Positions 1 to 8,516 are shown, counted from the first letter of the stretch. The stretch: 64,000 nt of DNA from Enterovibrio gelatinilyticus (GCF_028683095.1 NZ_JAJUBC010000014.1:62001-126000); one strand, 5' to 3'. Notes: generated by a model from the sequence alone, not told the origin. Translations and numbers: made by a program.

Positions 1-166
1 GGGTGGCCATCAATTCATAGACTTTGCGATCATGATCCGCGATATAAACAGAGCAACACTCTGTACTCATCGCCGAGCAGGTTTCACTCACAAGAGTATT
101 GAGCGCTTGCTTAACGTCACTGGATGACGCCACGTTATTTACGATATCTCGCAGTTTCGTCAGCAT
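1..166 (-). CDS. ptsP: PtsP, nitrogen-PTS phosphoenolpyruvate phosphotransferase (EI-Ntr), N-terminal part only
   Basis: Only the first 55 codons lie in the window; the gene runs off the left edge. The translation starts MLTKLRDIVNN and continues through CSVYIADHDRKVYELMAT, which matches the start of the N-terminal GAF sensor domain of PtsP. The family passes phosphate from phosphoenolpyruvate to NPr in the regulatory nitrogen PTS, in the cytoplasm; the GAF domain is thought to bind glutamine. The ATG is preceded by a GAGGG ribosome-binding site. It lies 59 bp downstream of rppH on the same strand, as in E. coli and other gammaproteobacteria, so the two are probably co-transcribed. The phosphotransfer domains cannot be judged here. 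Confidence 0.9.
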   Translation of the reverse strand, partial: MLTKLRDIVNNVASSSDVKQALNTLVSETCSAMSTECCSVYIADHDRKVYELMAT

Positions 167-189
167 CGGCGCCCTCGAAGTCTTCCCTT

Positions 190-246
190 AGTACTTGGCA
201 GATCCTCTAGTACTTAGCTGATCTTCTAGTACTTAGCTGATCCTCG
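190..246. repeat. Three tandem 19-bp repeats across the 3' end of rppH
   Basis: Three back-to-back 19-bp copies at 190-208, 209-227 and 228-246. The second and third differ at two positions and the first at a few more. Read on the minus strand each unit carries the end of the rppH frame (Ser-Ala-Lys-Tyr-stop), so the true stop at 226-228 is followed by two further copies of the same coding tail. Because 19 is not a multiple of three, copies cannot extend the protein in frame. Confidence 0.9.
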
Positions 247-753
247 TTTGCTTTTACTACGTTTTACTTTTCGCTCACGAAAAGGCATCGCAATAGCAGC
301 AAACTCTTTCATTGCGCGTCGGTAAACATCACGCTTAAACGACACCACTTGTCTCACCGGATACCAGTAGCTTACCCAACGCCAGCCATCGAACTCTGGC
401 GTACCACTTCGCTGCATGTTCACTTTTGACTCGTCACATTCAAGCTTCAGCAAAAACCACTTTTGCTTCTGCCCAATACACACCGGCTTTGAATCCCAAC
501 GAACTAGACGCTTTGGCAACTTATATCTTAGCCAATGGCGACTTGTCGCCAGTATCTTCACGTCTTTTTTAGAGAGTCCTACTTCCTCGTATAACTCTCT
601 ATACATGGCTTGCTCGGGCGTTTCACCGTCATCAATACCACCTTGTGGGAATTGCCAGGAATGTTGTCCATATCGACGAGCCCAGAGAACCTGACCGTGG
701 CTGTTACATATTACAATCCCTACATTGGGACGGTAACCATCGCCATCTATCAC
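226..753 (-). CDS. rppH: RppH, RNA pyrophosphohydrolase
   Basis: This Nudix hydrolase converts the 5' triphosphate of mRNA to a monophosphate and so opens the way to RNase E decay, in the cytoplasm. I chose the GTG at 753: the protein then begins [17 protein letters not shown], aligning with the known RppH start, and is 175 aa. A longer reading frame upstream has no family similarity. The Nudix box covers residues 38-60 with the REL..EEVG core. The sections [22 protein letters not shown] and [14 protein letters not shown] are RppH hallmarks. The C-terminal tail is basic and ends within a 19-bp tandem repeat. The neighbour downstream is ptsP, as in most gammaproteobacteria. Confidence 0.95.
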   Translation of the reverse strand: MIDGDGYRPNVGIVICNSHGQVLWARRYGQHSWQFPQGGIDDGETPEQAMYRELYEEVGLSKKDVKILATSRHWLRYKLPKRLVRWDSKPVCIGQKQKWFLLKLECDESKVNMQRSGTPEFDGWRWVSYWYPVRQVVSFKRDVYRRAMKEFAAIAMPFRERKVKRSKSKRGSAKY

Positions 754-1383
754 TGGACGACCCCAAATATAAATCTCTATTAACAGTGATTTTTTCACAC
801 TATGTGCACAGTGGTAAACAAACATTGTGAATGAAACGCATTTTTTGGGGAGTTCAACCGCCTTTAGGGATAAAACAAGTGCCAGCACCAAGTTATAAAC
901 AACCCGATGAGACTAAGCGCACATTTATTCACGCTTTCTGTGGATAGATTTGTGAAGAACACCATTTAAACTGAATTGAAGCAAGTTGCATCACTTGATC
1001 CAATTCGAACCCCTTCAGTTCAAAATCAACTTAAATCAATTAAAATCAATTCGTTAAAATTGAAATATGCGAAGAGCAATAAATAAACCCTCATCAGAAA
1101 CAGCAAAGATCTTAAAGTGTTCAAAGATCCACCAAAGTAACAGTTACTCACACCATTCGTACGATTAGCCACCAATCATGGCATAAATTTGAGTAATCAA
1201 TGCGTTAAAAGCACTGTATAAGCATCCATGTACTTTGAATTTAACGTTTACGCCCCCACCCTTGTGGATAACCTTTAAAATGCATGTTGTTCAACTCGAT
1301 CCTTACCGTCACAATGACAAAGGCTGGCGTTTTCATCGCTGGGCTGATAGTTTTTCGCCGATTGTTACTGATAGGAATACTCA
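754..1383. other. Intergenic region between rppH and mutH
   Basis: About 630 bp separate the divergent genes rppH and mutH. Open frames here lack ribosome-binding sites and family resemblance. The region is AT-rich and must hold both promoters. One symmetrical element stands out at 973-1006: outer arms GAATTG and CAATTC, inner arms CAAGT and ACTTG, around a 6-nt loop. No known family of site is recognised. Confidence 0.6.
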
Positions 1384-2064
1384 ATGATCCTTCCTCCAAC
1401 CTCAGAGCAAGAGCTGCTTGAGCGCGCTTACACACTCGCAGGCTTTACGCTCGGAGAACTTGCCTCTCTACAGGGTATTGACTGCCCAGCGGATCTTCGT
1501 CGTGAGAAAGGATGGGTGGGAATGCTGTTGGAAAGCTGCCTTGGCGCAACTGCCGGAAGTAAACCGGAGCAGGATTTTCAGGATCTTGGCATCGAGTTAA
1601 AGTCGATCCCTGTCAGTCATACGGGTAAACCGCTGGAAACTACTTTTGTGTGTGTCGCCCCATTAACTGGCGTGCACGGACTCACCTGGGAAAACAGCCA
1701 CATCCGCAACAAATTATCAAAAGTACTGTGGGTTCCAGTAGAGGGAGAAAGAGAAATACCCCTTGCAGAACGGCATGTCGGTATGCCTCTTATGTGGCAA
1801 CCCTCGGCAGAGGAAGAGCATCAACTTAAAGCCGATTGGGAAGAACTAATGGAATTTATCGTGCTGGGGAAAGTGCATGAAATCTCAGCAAGGCATGGAG
1901 AGTATCTTCAGCTTCGTCCTAAAGCCGCTAACAGCAAAGTTACAACCGAAGCGTACGGCGCAAAAGGCCAGCCGATTAAGACACTACCTAGAGGGTTTTA
2001 CCTAAGAACACAATTCACAGCAAGGATACTCGCCCGACATTTCATGTTGCCAGAAAGCGAGTAA
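1384..2064 (+). CDS. mutH: MutH, methyl-directed mismatch repair endonuclease
   Basis: MutH nicks the unmethylated strand at hemimethylated GATC sites when activated by MutS and MutL, setting the strand to be repaired. The 226-aa protein has the usual length. The catalytic D-(X)n-E-X-K set is visible as Asp64, Glu71 and Lys73 in [11 protein letters not shown]. The conserved stretches [15 protein letters not shown] and [16 protein letters not shown] are also present. It is transcribed divergently from rppH, an arrangement kept in enterobacteria. Its presence implies Dam methylation in this organism, typical of Vibrionaceae and Enterobacterales. Confidence 0.96.
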   Translation: MILPPTSEQELLERAYTLAGFTLGELASLQGIDCPADLRREKGWVGMLLESCLGATAGSKPEQDFQDLGIELKSIPVSHTGKPLETTFVCVAPLTGVHGLTWENSHIRNKLSKVLWVPVEGEREIPLAERHVGMPLMWQPSAEEEHQLKADWEELMEFIVLGKVHEISARHGEYLQLRPKAANSKVTTEAYGAKGQPIKTLPRGFYLRTQFTARILARHFMLPESE

Positions 2065-2114
2065 CCAAATTACGCAAATATCGCGACACTGCGATGAAAC
2101 TGACGCCTTTGGTG

Positions 2115-2414
2115 CTAAAGCGAAATCTCCATGTCTTCTTTGCACGAAGGATCAGCGGGACCAAACTCGTCGTAAGGGTCTAGCAAACGCATCGTCGCTT
2201 TCTTTACCCCTAGCTTTTTTAGCTTCGCACTAATCTGCTCAACGTTATCGAAGTGCATCACTTCATCCGTTTTATCGTCTCTAAGCGGTTCAAGCTGATG
2301 CCTCACTTCTATCTCAACGATATATTGGGCACCACCCGCATGAGCAACCACATAGCAATGCGGCACATTATCAGGATGAGCCTGTATCCAGTTTTTCAAT
2401 TGCTTTAATTTCAT
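2115..2414 (-). CDS. Small unknown protein, probably DUF6482 family
   Basis: A 99-aa cytoplasmic-looking protein beginning MKLKQLKNWIQAHPDN, with HCYVVAHAGGAQYIVEIE and the acidic end DEFGPADPSCKEDMEISL. There is no signal peptide and no membrane segment. A GGAAAG ribosome-binding site precedes the ATG. It resembles small unknown proteins of Vibrio and Pseudomonas grouped as DUF6482; that assignment is from memory of the pattern and is not certain. It converges on mutH with about 50 bp between stops. No function can be given. Confidence 0.75.
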   Translation of the reverse strand: MKLKQLKNWIQAHPDNVPHCYVVAHAGGAQYIVEIEVRHQLEPLRDDKTDEVMHFDNVEQISAKLKKLGVKKATMRLLDPYDEFGPADPSCKEDMEISL

Positions 2415-2717
2415 CTTGCTTTCCGCATTGTTAATCAGATGTTAATACTAGTATAGAAGCGCCAGTATAAGACAGCGTATCTTGATGAAATTTTGGTTTA
2501 TTGGTCACGTGTTTAACACATTCGCGCATTATCGACACACGCCATGCCCGAAGAGCAAAGCTGAACATTCTATTCATGCTTGATGCCCCCTCCCCCGTTT
2601 GCCATTTTGATGCTTGTACCTCGCGAAAAACCTCCTAAGATGGAAGATAAATTTGCTTCTCTCGACAATGAGAGCAATTCATCTCATTGTGTAACAGGCA
2701 CTATTCAAGGAGAACGG

Positions 2718-3752
2718 ATGCAATATCATACCCTTCCTCATACCAGCTTAGATGTCAGTAAAATATGTCTCGGCACCATGACATTTGGCCAACAAAATAC
2801 CGAAACGGATGCTCATGAACAGTTGTCATTAGCGTTGGATTTAGGTGTGAACTTCATTGATACCGCTGAGATGTATGCCGTCCCACCAACACCTGAAACA
2901 CAAGGGCTTACTGAAAAGTACATCGGTAGTTGGCTGGCAAAATCAGGCCAACGAGACAAGGTGGTCATTGCCACCAAAGTCGCAGGCCCTCGTGGTGTAC
3001 CGTATATTCGTGAAGACATGTCTTTGAATCGTCGCAATGTGCGTCAAGCCGTGGATGATAGCCTTGCACGGTTGCAAACAGACTATCTTGATCTTTACCA
3101 AGTACACTGGCCACAGCGACATGTGAATAGTTTCGGGCAACTCAACTACACTCACCAAGATGACAATTCGGGTGTGACGATTCTAGACACGCTTGATGCG
3201 CTCTCGGAGTTGGTTCGAGAAGGGAAGATTCGGTATATAGGCGTCTCTAATGAAACGCCGTGGGGAGTAATGAATTACTTGCGACTGGCTGAAAAACACA
3301 GTTTAAGTCGCATCGTCTCGATTCAAAACCCTTATAACCTGCTTAACCGAAGTTTCGAAGTAGGGCTATCAGAGATAAGTCATCAGGAAGGCGTTGAGTT
3401 ATTAGCCTACTCCCCGTTGGCGTTTGGTGTGTTAACAGGAAAATACCTCAACGGGGCACGTCCAGAAGGGGCTCGTTGCACACGTTGGGAGCGGTTTGCC
3501 CGTTACTTCACCGAGCAAGGTCAAGCCGCCACAAAAGCCTACGTCGATTTAGCCAATGAGTTTTCAATTGACCCAGCGCAAATGGCACTCGCATTTGTTA
3601 ACAGTCGCTCTTTTGTCGCCAGTAACATTATTGGTGCAACAACACGCGAACAACTTGAAGCCAATATCAAATCCATTGACCTCACATTGTCTAAAGAATT
3701 GCTCCAACGCATTGACGCCATTGGCGCTAAGTATTCCAACCCCTGCCCTTAA
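2718..3752 (+). CDS. tas: Tas, aldo/keto reductase
   Basis: An NADPH-linked aldo/keto reductase of 344 aa. The start MQYHTLPHTSLDVSKICLG sits behind AAGGAGA; an in-frame extension upstream of 46 residues has no family match. The catalytic tetrad is visible: Asp in FIDTAEMY with its Tyr, Lys in VIATKVAG and His in YQVHWPQR. The cofactor-binding C-terminus has SPLAFGVLTGKYLNG and NIIGATTREQLEANI. E. coli tas lies near mutH too, so the context supports orthology. Tas was found as a suppressor of tyrosine auxotrophy in starving E. coli; its physiological substrate is unclear. Confidence 0.92.
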   Translation: MQYHTLPHTSLDVSKICLGTMTFGQQNTETDAHEQLSLALDLGVNFIDTAEMYAVPPTPETQGLTEKYIGSWLAKSGQRDKVVIATKVAGPRGVPYIREDMSLNRRNVRQAVDDSLARLQTDYLDLYQVHWPQRHVNSFGQLNYTHQDDNSGVTILDTLDALSELVREGKIRYIGVSNETPWGVMNYLRLAEKHSLSRIVSIQNPYNLLNRSFEVGLSEISHQEGVELLAYSPLAFGVLTGKYLNGARPEGARCTRWERFARYFTEQGQAATKAYVDLANEFSIDPAQMALAFVNSRSFVASNIIGATTREQLEANIKSIDLTLSKELLQRIDAIGAKYSNPCP

Positions 3753-3794
3753 GCTTTAGTGACCATTGTTAATCATTCGTTTTAAGGATCAAAA

Positions 3795-3814
3795 AAGCGC
3801 CATTGTTGGCGCTT
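3795..3814 (-). terminator. Rho-independent terminator of the 3863-4114 gene
   Basis: Perfect 8-bp stem AAGCGCCA / TGGCGCTT with a 4-nt loop, followed on the minus strand by six T. On the plus strand the T run is poor, so it mainly serves the minus-strand gene. Confidence 0.75.
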
Positions 3815-3835
3815 ATCTTGATGAGATATCACATC

Positions 3836-3856
3836 GGGCAACCCTTCAGGTTGCCC
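3836..3856. other. Perfect hairpin just past the 3' end of the 3863-4114 gene
   Basis: GGGCAACC and GGTTGCCC, 8-bp arms with a 5-nt loop, only 7 bp after the stop codon of the minus-strand gene. There is no T run, so it may protect the mRNA 3' end or help the nearby terminator. Confidence 0.55.
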
Positions 3857-3862
3857 TTTGCG

Positions 3863-4114
3863 TTATGTTGTAGCGTTCATCCTTAACCGTCTTCTCATAC
3901 GCACAACTTCACGTTGCGCTTTATATTGAGGGGCAACCGTGTGACCGATAGAAAAGCCATCTTTTTCAAAGCCAATATCACGCATTAGATGATCAGATAA
4001 TGGTTGACCGAGATAGCGCACACGTCGATGTTCCTTGCGCCATTGATTTTCTTCGCGCTTGAGATCTAAGCGAACAAACATAACGGCTAGGCGTAGATAT
4101 AGTGATTGATTCAT
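3863..4114 (-). CDS. Small basic protein with DUF1127-like motif
   Basis: An 83-aa protein beginning MNQSLYLRLAVMFVRLD. I prefer this ATG to one four codons upstream because GGAG lies six bases before it. The N-terminal third is hydrophobic then basic (LKREENQWRKEHRRVR). The centre LSDHLMRDIGFEKDG resembles the core of DUF1127/YjiS-like small proteins, which carry an L.DHLLKDIG-type motif and in alphaproteobacteria have been tied to RNA turnover and phosphate or carbon responses. The C-terminus is strongly basic (VVRMRRRLRMN). It is monocistronic, with its own terminator. The family link is tentative. Confidence 0.7.
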   Translation of the reverse strand: MNQSLYLRLAVMFVRLDLKREENQWRKEHRRVRYLGQPLSDHLMRDIGFEKDGFSIGHTVAPQYKAQREVVRMRRRLRMNATT

Positions 4115-4739
4115 TGTGGACTCCATATTGTGTATTAGGAGGCCTTGGATAATCTGCGGAGAAAATGAGAATGGTGCTTTGCATTCAAGCCGCAGAAATA
4201 TCCGCGGCCCATTTTGCTAAGGGTGCGGAAATTACTGTACAGGTTTTCGCATGGTTGCGCACGAATCAAAGGCGCAAGTATGAACTGATGTAAATGTTTG
4301 ATTTGTCATGTTTATCGCCTCCTTAAATCCGTAACCTTGAGTAAATATCGCACTTGTAAATTCACTGTTAATTTTAATGATATGGATCAATATATCAATG
4401 CGTTATTAGATATATCCGTGAATTCAAAGTCATTCTCTAGCCACCCCTAGCTGTTCAAACTTTCATCACGTGATAACCATGAAAATGCCTAATAGTTAGT
4501 ACATACCTCTGAAAGTGCATATTTGCAATTTCCCTATACAAGTTCCGATGTTCTCGCTATTCATTGAGAGAAATGTTGAGAGAAACATCGGTAGAGTCAC
4601 GTTCATCGGCAAAACCACCAGCCAACCTAAGCCAATCCGATCCAAGAAATCATCCAATCATCCGAAATACGGATAGTTAATAACTTTTATCAATCCATTA
4701 TTTGGATAATATAGCGTCATCTTTTCGGAGGAATGTTTA
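4115..4739. other. Intergenic region, 625 bp
   Basis: AT-rich DNA between a leftward small gene and the rightward PACE gene; it must hold both promoters. Short frames on either strand lack ribosome-binding sites. No repeats or RNA gene recognised. Confidence 0.5.
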
Positions 4740-5168
4740 ATGAGAACAACCTTAGACCGTATTCGACACGCCATCGCGTTCGAAATCATAGGCCTACTAT
4801 GTATCGTCAGTATCTTGTCTCTATTTGGCTTTGATGCAGCCCATACTGGCGTATTAGGCATCGCGTTTTCAGTGATCGCGACAGGATGGAACTACGTTTA
4901 TAACCTGTGGTTTGACAAGGGGATGGTCAAGTGGGCAGGCACAACGACTAAATCGCAAAAACATCGCATATTGCATGCCGTGATGTTTGAATTGGGCTTG
5001 TTATGGGTCACGCTACCTGCCATTGCATGGTGGCTTAACATTAGTTTGTATCAAGCATTCCTGATGGACATTGGTCTCGTAGCCTTCTATCTGGTTTATG
5101 CGTATATCTATAACCTCGCATACGACAAAATTTTTCCGGTGAAGTCAGATATGCAACCAGCCCACTAA
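4740..5168 (+). CDS. PACE-family (AceI-like) multidrug/biocide efflux protein
   Basis: A 142-aa inner-membrane protein with four predicted membrane segments arranged as two tandem bacterial transmembrane pair (BTP) domains, roughly residues 9-60 and 76-131. The first helix has RIRHAIAFE with Glu15, at the position of the essential Glu15 of AceI in Acinetobacter baumannii, which exports chlorhexidine and short diamines by proton exchange. Each repeat contains a W/Y-N-Y-V-Y-N or AYIYNLAYD-type signature and ends with FDK or YDK. GGAGG lies eight bases before the ATG. A bidirectional terminator follows. Substrate is unknown; the family is known to carry biocides and polyamines. Confidence 0.9.
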   Translation: MRTTLDRIRHAIAFEIIGLLCIVSILSLFGFDAAHTGVLGIAFSVIATGWNYVYNLWFDKGMVKWAGTTTKSQKHRILHAVMFELGLLWVTLPAIAWWLNISLYQAFLMDIGLVAFYLVYAYIYNLAYDKIFPVKSDMQPAH

Positions 5169-5185
5169 GCACGGTAAAACACAGA

Positions 5186-5215
5186 AAAAAACCGCCACTG
5201 ATGTGGCGGTTTTTT
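5186..5215. terminator. Bidirectional terminator between the PACE gene and vpsR
   Basis: Stem AAAAAACCGCCAC / GTGGCGGTTTTTT with a TGAT loop. T runs on both strands fit the two convergent genes. Confidence 0.9.
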
Positions 5216-5252
5216 ATTGGTGTTCATTCGCTTATTTGACGCGAACTACCCG

Positions 5253-6587
5253 CTAGCGAAAGCTGCGCGGTGCAGGGATCAAGCTGTGTTTGTTCAGCAA
5301 GCGATACATGGTCGCTCGAGAAACACCCAACTCCTTCGCCGCAGCAGAGACTTGACCATTATTGCTTTCAAGTACGGCTAGCAAAGCATCACGCTCAGAT
5401 TCTTCACGGATCTTACGCAGACTCTGTTTGTAATCACCCTGACGGGGAAGATCCAAATGCTCAGCTTCAATCACCAAGTTGTCAGCAAGCAGCACAGCAC
5501 GTTTCACCTGATTGATGAGTTCGCGAACGTTGCCCGGCCAGCTGTAGTTGGTAAGAATTTTGTTCGCTTCTTCAGAGAAGGTTCTTGCCTGTGTATTGTA
5601 CTGACGAGCAAACTTCAGCAAGAAGTGCTCAGCCAAATCAGGAATGTCCGCCGCACGCTCTTTCAGCGAAGGCACGGAAATACGCAATACATTGAGACGG
5701 TAGAACAAATCTTCGCGGAACAAGCCTTCCGCAACGGCTTTCTCAAGATCCATATGAGTGGCAGCAATAACACGAACATCAATCTCTTTCGCGTATTTAT
5801 CATCATGTGACTCAACCGTGCCATCTTGAAGCAAGTGCAACAGATTGGCCTGAAGATTGAGTGGTAAATCGCCAATTTCATCAAGGAACAAGGTGCCTTG
5901 ATGCGCTTGCTGAACTTTGCCTTCTGATGTGCCATCACCAAACAATTCAGAAGAAATCAGTTTTTCTGGTAACGCACTGCATTTCACCGAGACAAAAGGA
6001 CCTTTCGCACGGGTAGAAGCATTGTGAATTGCCATGCCTACCAACTCTTTACCTGTACCACTTTCACCGTGGATCAGCACAGAGACATCGGTTGGCGCGA
6101 CGCGTCGCACTTGGTCTCGCAGTTTTTTCATAATGGACGTTTTGCCCAATAGCCCCATATCGCTATGATCGCCCAGTTGCGGCCAAACATGACGCTCAAG
6201 TTTCAACATACCCAATTGGTGACCAATGGTGCTCATCAACTGGCTATCTGGAATTGGAGAGGTAAAGTAGTCAATGCAGAAGCTCACAATGAACTGGCAA
6301 ATTGCGTCATTATTGAGTTGATCCTCACGGATCAATGCTAACCAGCGTACTTGTTTGTTACGGTTAACGAGAGAAGCCACGCCATTGAGGCTGAAATCAT
6401 CGTGGCTGATATCGACAATACCAATACATGGACCGATATCTTGGAGAAGAGATTGGGCAGCCCTAAGGTCGTAACAGCGGTGGCAACGCCATCCTGCTTG
6501 TTCCAACGTTGCTAACCATGGTTCATAAGTTCCGCCTACTACGACGAGTGAACTTGGAACCGCCTCAGATCTGAATTGCATACCCAT
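5253..6587 (-). CDS. vpsR: VpsR-type biofilm transcription regulator
   Basis: A 444-aa protein built like an NtrC-family activator: degenerate receiver domain (1-125) with Asp59 at the position known for VpsR, AAA+ domain (about 145-375) with Walker A GESGTGKE and Walker B TLFLDEIGD, and a C-terminal Fis-type helix-turn-helix (AAKELGVSRATMYRLLNK). Between ELFG and the following G-K..Q-A-H the usual 16-residue stretch holding GAFTGA is cut to about seven residues (DGTSEGK), so the sigma-54 contact loop is missing. VpsR of Vibrio cholerae is known to bind cyclic di-GMP and activate exopolysaccharide (vps) promoters with sigma-70 RNA polymerase, which agrees. It stands alone here, with no vps genes in the window. 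Confidence 0.93.
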   Translation of the reverse strand: MGMQFRSEAVPSSLVVVGGTYEPWLATLEQAGWRCHRCYDLRAAQSLLQDIGPCIGIVDISHDDFSLNGVASLVNRNKQVRWLALIREDQLNNDAICQFIVSFCIDYFTSPIPDSQLMSTIGHQLGMLKLERHVWPQLGDHSDMGLLGKTSIMKKLRDQVRRVAPTDVSVLIHGESGTGKELVGMAIHNASTRAKGPFVSVKCSALPEKLISSELFGDGTSEGKVQQAHQGTLFLDEIGDLPLNLQANLLHLLQDGTVESHDDKYAKEIDVRVIAATHMDLEKAVAEGLFREDLFYRLNVLRISVPSLKERAADIPDLAEHFLLKFARQYNTQARTFSEEANKILTNYSWPGNVRELINQVKRAVLLADNLVIEAEHLDLPRQGDYKQSLRKIREESERDALLAVLESNNGQVSAAAKELGVSRATMYRLLNKHSLIPAPRSFR

Positions 6588-6945
6588 AACGCCTGCCTTT
6601 AGTCATCCATTAACGACATGTGTTCAAAATGTTGTGAGTTCATTATATTTTGTAAGACAAACTATTCTGTCTCATTGTAGATACAACATGACTCTCAAAT
6701 CTGCACACATAGCAAAAGAGACACTTCTGTTGTTTCAAGTTTTGACAAGTGAATAGACAAACCCAAGGGATAACTGCCTACAATTCAGCGAATTAGCCGA
6801 GAAAAGCAGACAATTTATACATCACAACATAAACGGAGATCTCTATGAGTCTCAATTTAGAGAAAAAAGGACATCTCTCTAAGTTTTCTTAAATCATAGA
6901 CTATGCTCCGCTTTCGTGAGGGTATCTATTGATAGAGAAAACAAA
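6588..6945. other. Intergenic region upstream of vpsR
   Basis: 358 bp holding the vpsR promoter, which is read leftwards. Around 6651-6680 there is AGACA and TGTCT separated by eight bases, possibly an operator. Direct and inverted copies of GAGA/TCTC words cluster at 6836-6880 and 6934-6962. No confident gene apart from a possible 15-codon frame at 6845-6892. Confidence 0.45.
6845..6892 (+). CDS. Possible 15-codon peptide (doubtful)
   Basis: ATG at 6845 preceded by ACGGAGATCTCT, so a fair GGAG ribosome-binding site nine bases away, then 14 sense codons (MSLNLEKKGHLSKFS) and TAA. A hairpin at 6946-6968 lies about 50 bp downstream. There is no homology to judge it by; such short frames often arise by chance. 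It could also be the remnant 5' end of a lost gene. Confidence 0.25.
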   Translation: MSLNLEKKGHLSKFS

Positions 6946-6968
6946 ACCGTATCTCTATGAGACACGGT
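6946..6968 (-). terminator. Terminator of the exported amidohydrolase gene
   Basis: Stem ACCGT-a-TCTC / GAGA-c-ACGGT with a TAT loop and one internal mismatch, followed on the minus strand by TTTGTTTTC. It lies about 40 bp beyond the stop of the minus-strand gene. Confidence 0.7.
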
Positions 6969-7006
6969 CTTTTAGTTAAGGCAGGGAATTCAAAAGGCGG
7001 GTGGAA

Positions 7007-8413
7007 TCAACGTACCTCTTCACCGCTAGCAACCACAGTTTCACGCACCTTGTCTGCAAACTGCAACGCTTCTTCACGAATCGCATCTTCGTTCACGGTC
7101 AATACGTCTCGGTCTTGCATCAAAACCTTACCATCAACGATTGCATGTTTAACATTTGAAGCATACGCAGAATATACCAGCGCCGAATACGGGTTATACA
7201 TAGGCACCATGTTTGGGGCCTGGGTATCAATCACGATGATATCAGCAAGCTTACCCACTTCCAGTGAACCAATCGTGTCTTCCATATGCAGTGCACGTGC
7301 GGCGCCTATCGTGGCCATTTCAACCACTTTGATAGGCGGCATTGCTGCACGGTCTTGATTAACCAGTTTGTGTACTTTCGCAACTTGATTGAACTCGTCA
7401 AGGGTGCTCAGTGTATTACCTGACATCGGTCCATCCGTACCTAGCCCGATACGCAGACCATCATCAAACATTTTCAATGCCGGAGAGACGCCTTTCGCTG
7501 ATTTGATATTCGCGCTCATGTTATGCGCCACACCCACGTCATGCTTCTTCAGCAGCGCAATATCAGCGTCATCTACATTGATCACATGTGCGCCCACCAA
7601 GTTAGGTGTTAACGCGCCGATCTCCGCCATATAGGCAACAGGCGATTTTCCGCCGCTACGTTCTGCGATGACTTCGTTTTCGCGATCAGACTCAGCCAAA
7701 TGAATCATCACAGGGACATCAAGTTCCAGCGATAGCTTGGTAATTTTCTGCAATACTTCGGTGGTGTTGGTATACGGCGCGTGCGGTGCAAAAGCAGGGG
7801 TGATTCTAGGGTGATCTTTATATTCATTGATAAAGTTCACCGCGTATTTGATCCCCGCTTCCGCATTCTCAGCATCGGCAACCGCATACTTAATCACGGT
7901 CTCACCCAAAATGGCTCGCATGCCGATTTGGTCAACAGTTTTCGCTACTTCATCTTCGAAATAGTACATGTCGGCGTATGTTGTCACGCCGCCCTTCAGC
8001 ATTTCTACGTTCCCCAGCTGTGCGCCAATACGCACCATGTCGCGACTAACCAGCTTCTTCTCTAGTGGAAAGATATAACGGTGCAGACGATCCGGCACAT
8101 CGTCTCCTAACGAGCGAAACACAGTCATTGACGCGTGAGTATGTGTATTAATCAACCCCGGCATAACAATATCGCCATCGACGTCTAAGACTGTTTTTGC
8201 TTTGTAGTCTTTCACCAATGAATCGTCGCCCACTGCAACGATCTTGTTGCCATCAATGGCCACAACACCTTTTTGGTAAACGGTCTTATCTGCGTTCATT
8301 GTGAGCACGGTTGCATCAGTGATTAAGAGATCGATATTTTCAACAGCGAACACAGCAGATGACGCCAAGGTAGCAAGCGCCACACTGGCAGATAGGAGTG
8401 ATTTTTTCAGCAT
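7007..8413 (-). CDS. Exported TRZ/ATZ-family amidohydrolase (probable purine or nucleoside deaminase)
   Basis: A 468-aa metal-dependent hydrolase. I chose the ATG at 8413 because it gives a clean Sec signal peptide (MLKKSLLSASVALATLASSAVFA, cut before VEN), so the enzyme should act in the periplasm. The fold is visible: N-terminal beta part, metal ligands His91-Thr-His93 in LINTHTHASMT, then FAPHAPY, MIHLAESDRE and the catalytic GLGTDGPMS, and a closing beta part LADIIVIDTQ. The pattern THTHASMTVFRSL plus HLAES is that of the S-adenosylhomocysteine/methylthioadenosine and guanine deaminase group. A PurR-like palindrome lies about 104 bp upstream, supporting a purine substrate. The exact substrate is unknown. 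Monocistronic. Confidence 0.85.
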   Translation of the reverse strand: MLKKSLLSASVALATLASSAVFAVENIDLLITDATVLTMNADKTVYQKGVVAIDGNKIVAVGDDSLVKDYKAKTVLDVDGDIVMPGLINTHTHASMTVFRSLGDDVPDRLHRYIFPLEKKLVSRDMVRIGAQLGNVEMLKGGVTTYADMYYFEDEVAKTVDQIGMRAILGETVIKYAVADAENAEAGIKYAVNFINEYKDHPRITPAFAPHAPYTNTTEVLQKITKLSLELDVPVMIHLAESDRENEVIAERSGGKSPVAYMAEIGALTPNLVGAHVINVDDADIALLKKHDVGVAHNMSANIKSAKGVSPALKMFDDGLRIGLGTDGPMSGNTLSTLDEFNQVAKVHKLVNQDRAAMPPIKVVEMATIGAARALHMEDTIGSLEVGKLADIIVIDTQAPNMVPMYNPYSALVYSAYASNVKHAIVDGKVLMQDRDVLTVNEDAIREEALQFADKVRETVVASGEEVR

Positions 8414-8516
8414 GATTGTCTTCAATAATGGCTCAGGAATGTCGCGAGTATCATCCGCGGTGACGGCGTAAACCCAAACAAAAACGTTAATTACGTCGCA
8501 AAAAATGTGACATTGA

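Noticed and set aside
1001-1010. TTCGAAC-like word as a tRNA T-loop
   Set aside because: No acceptor or anticodon stems can be drawn around it; the inverted repeat there is unrelated to a tRNA fold.
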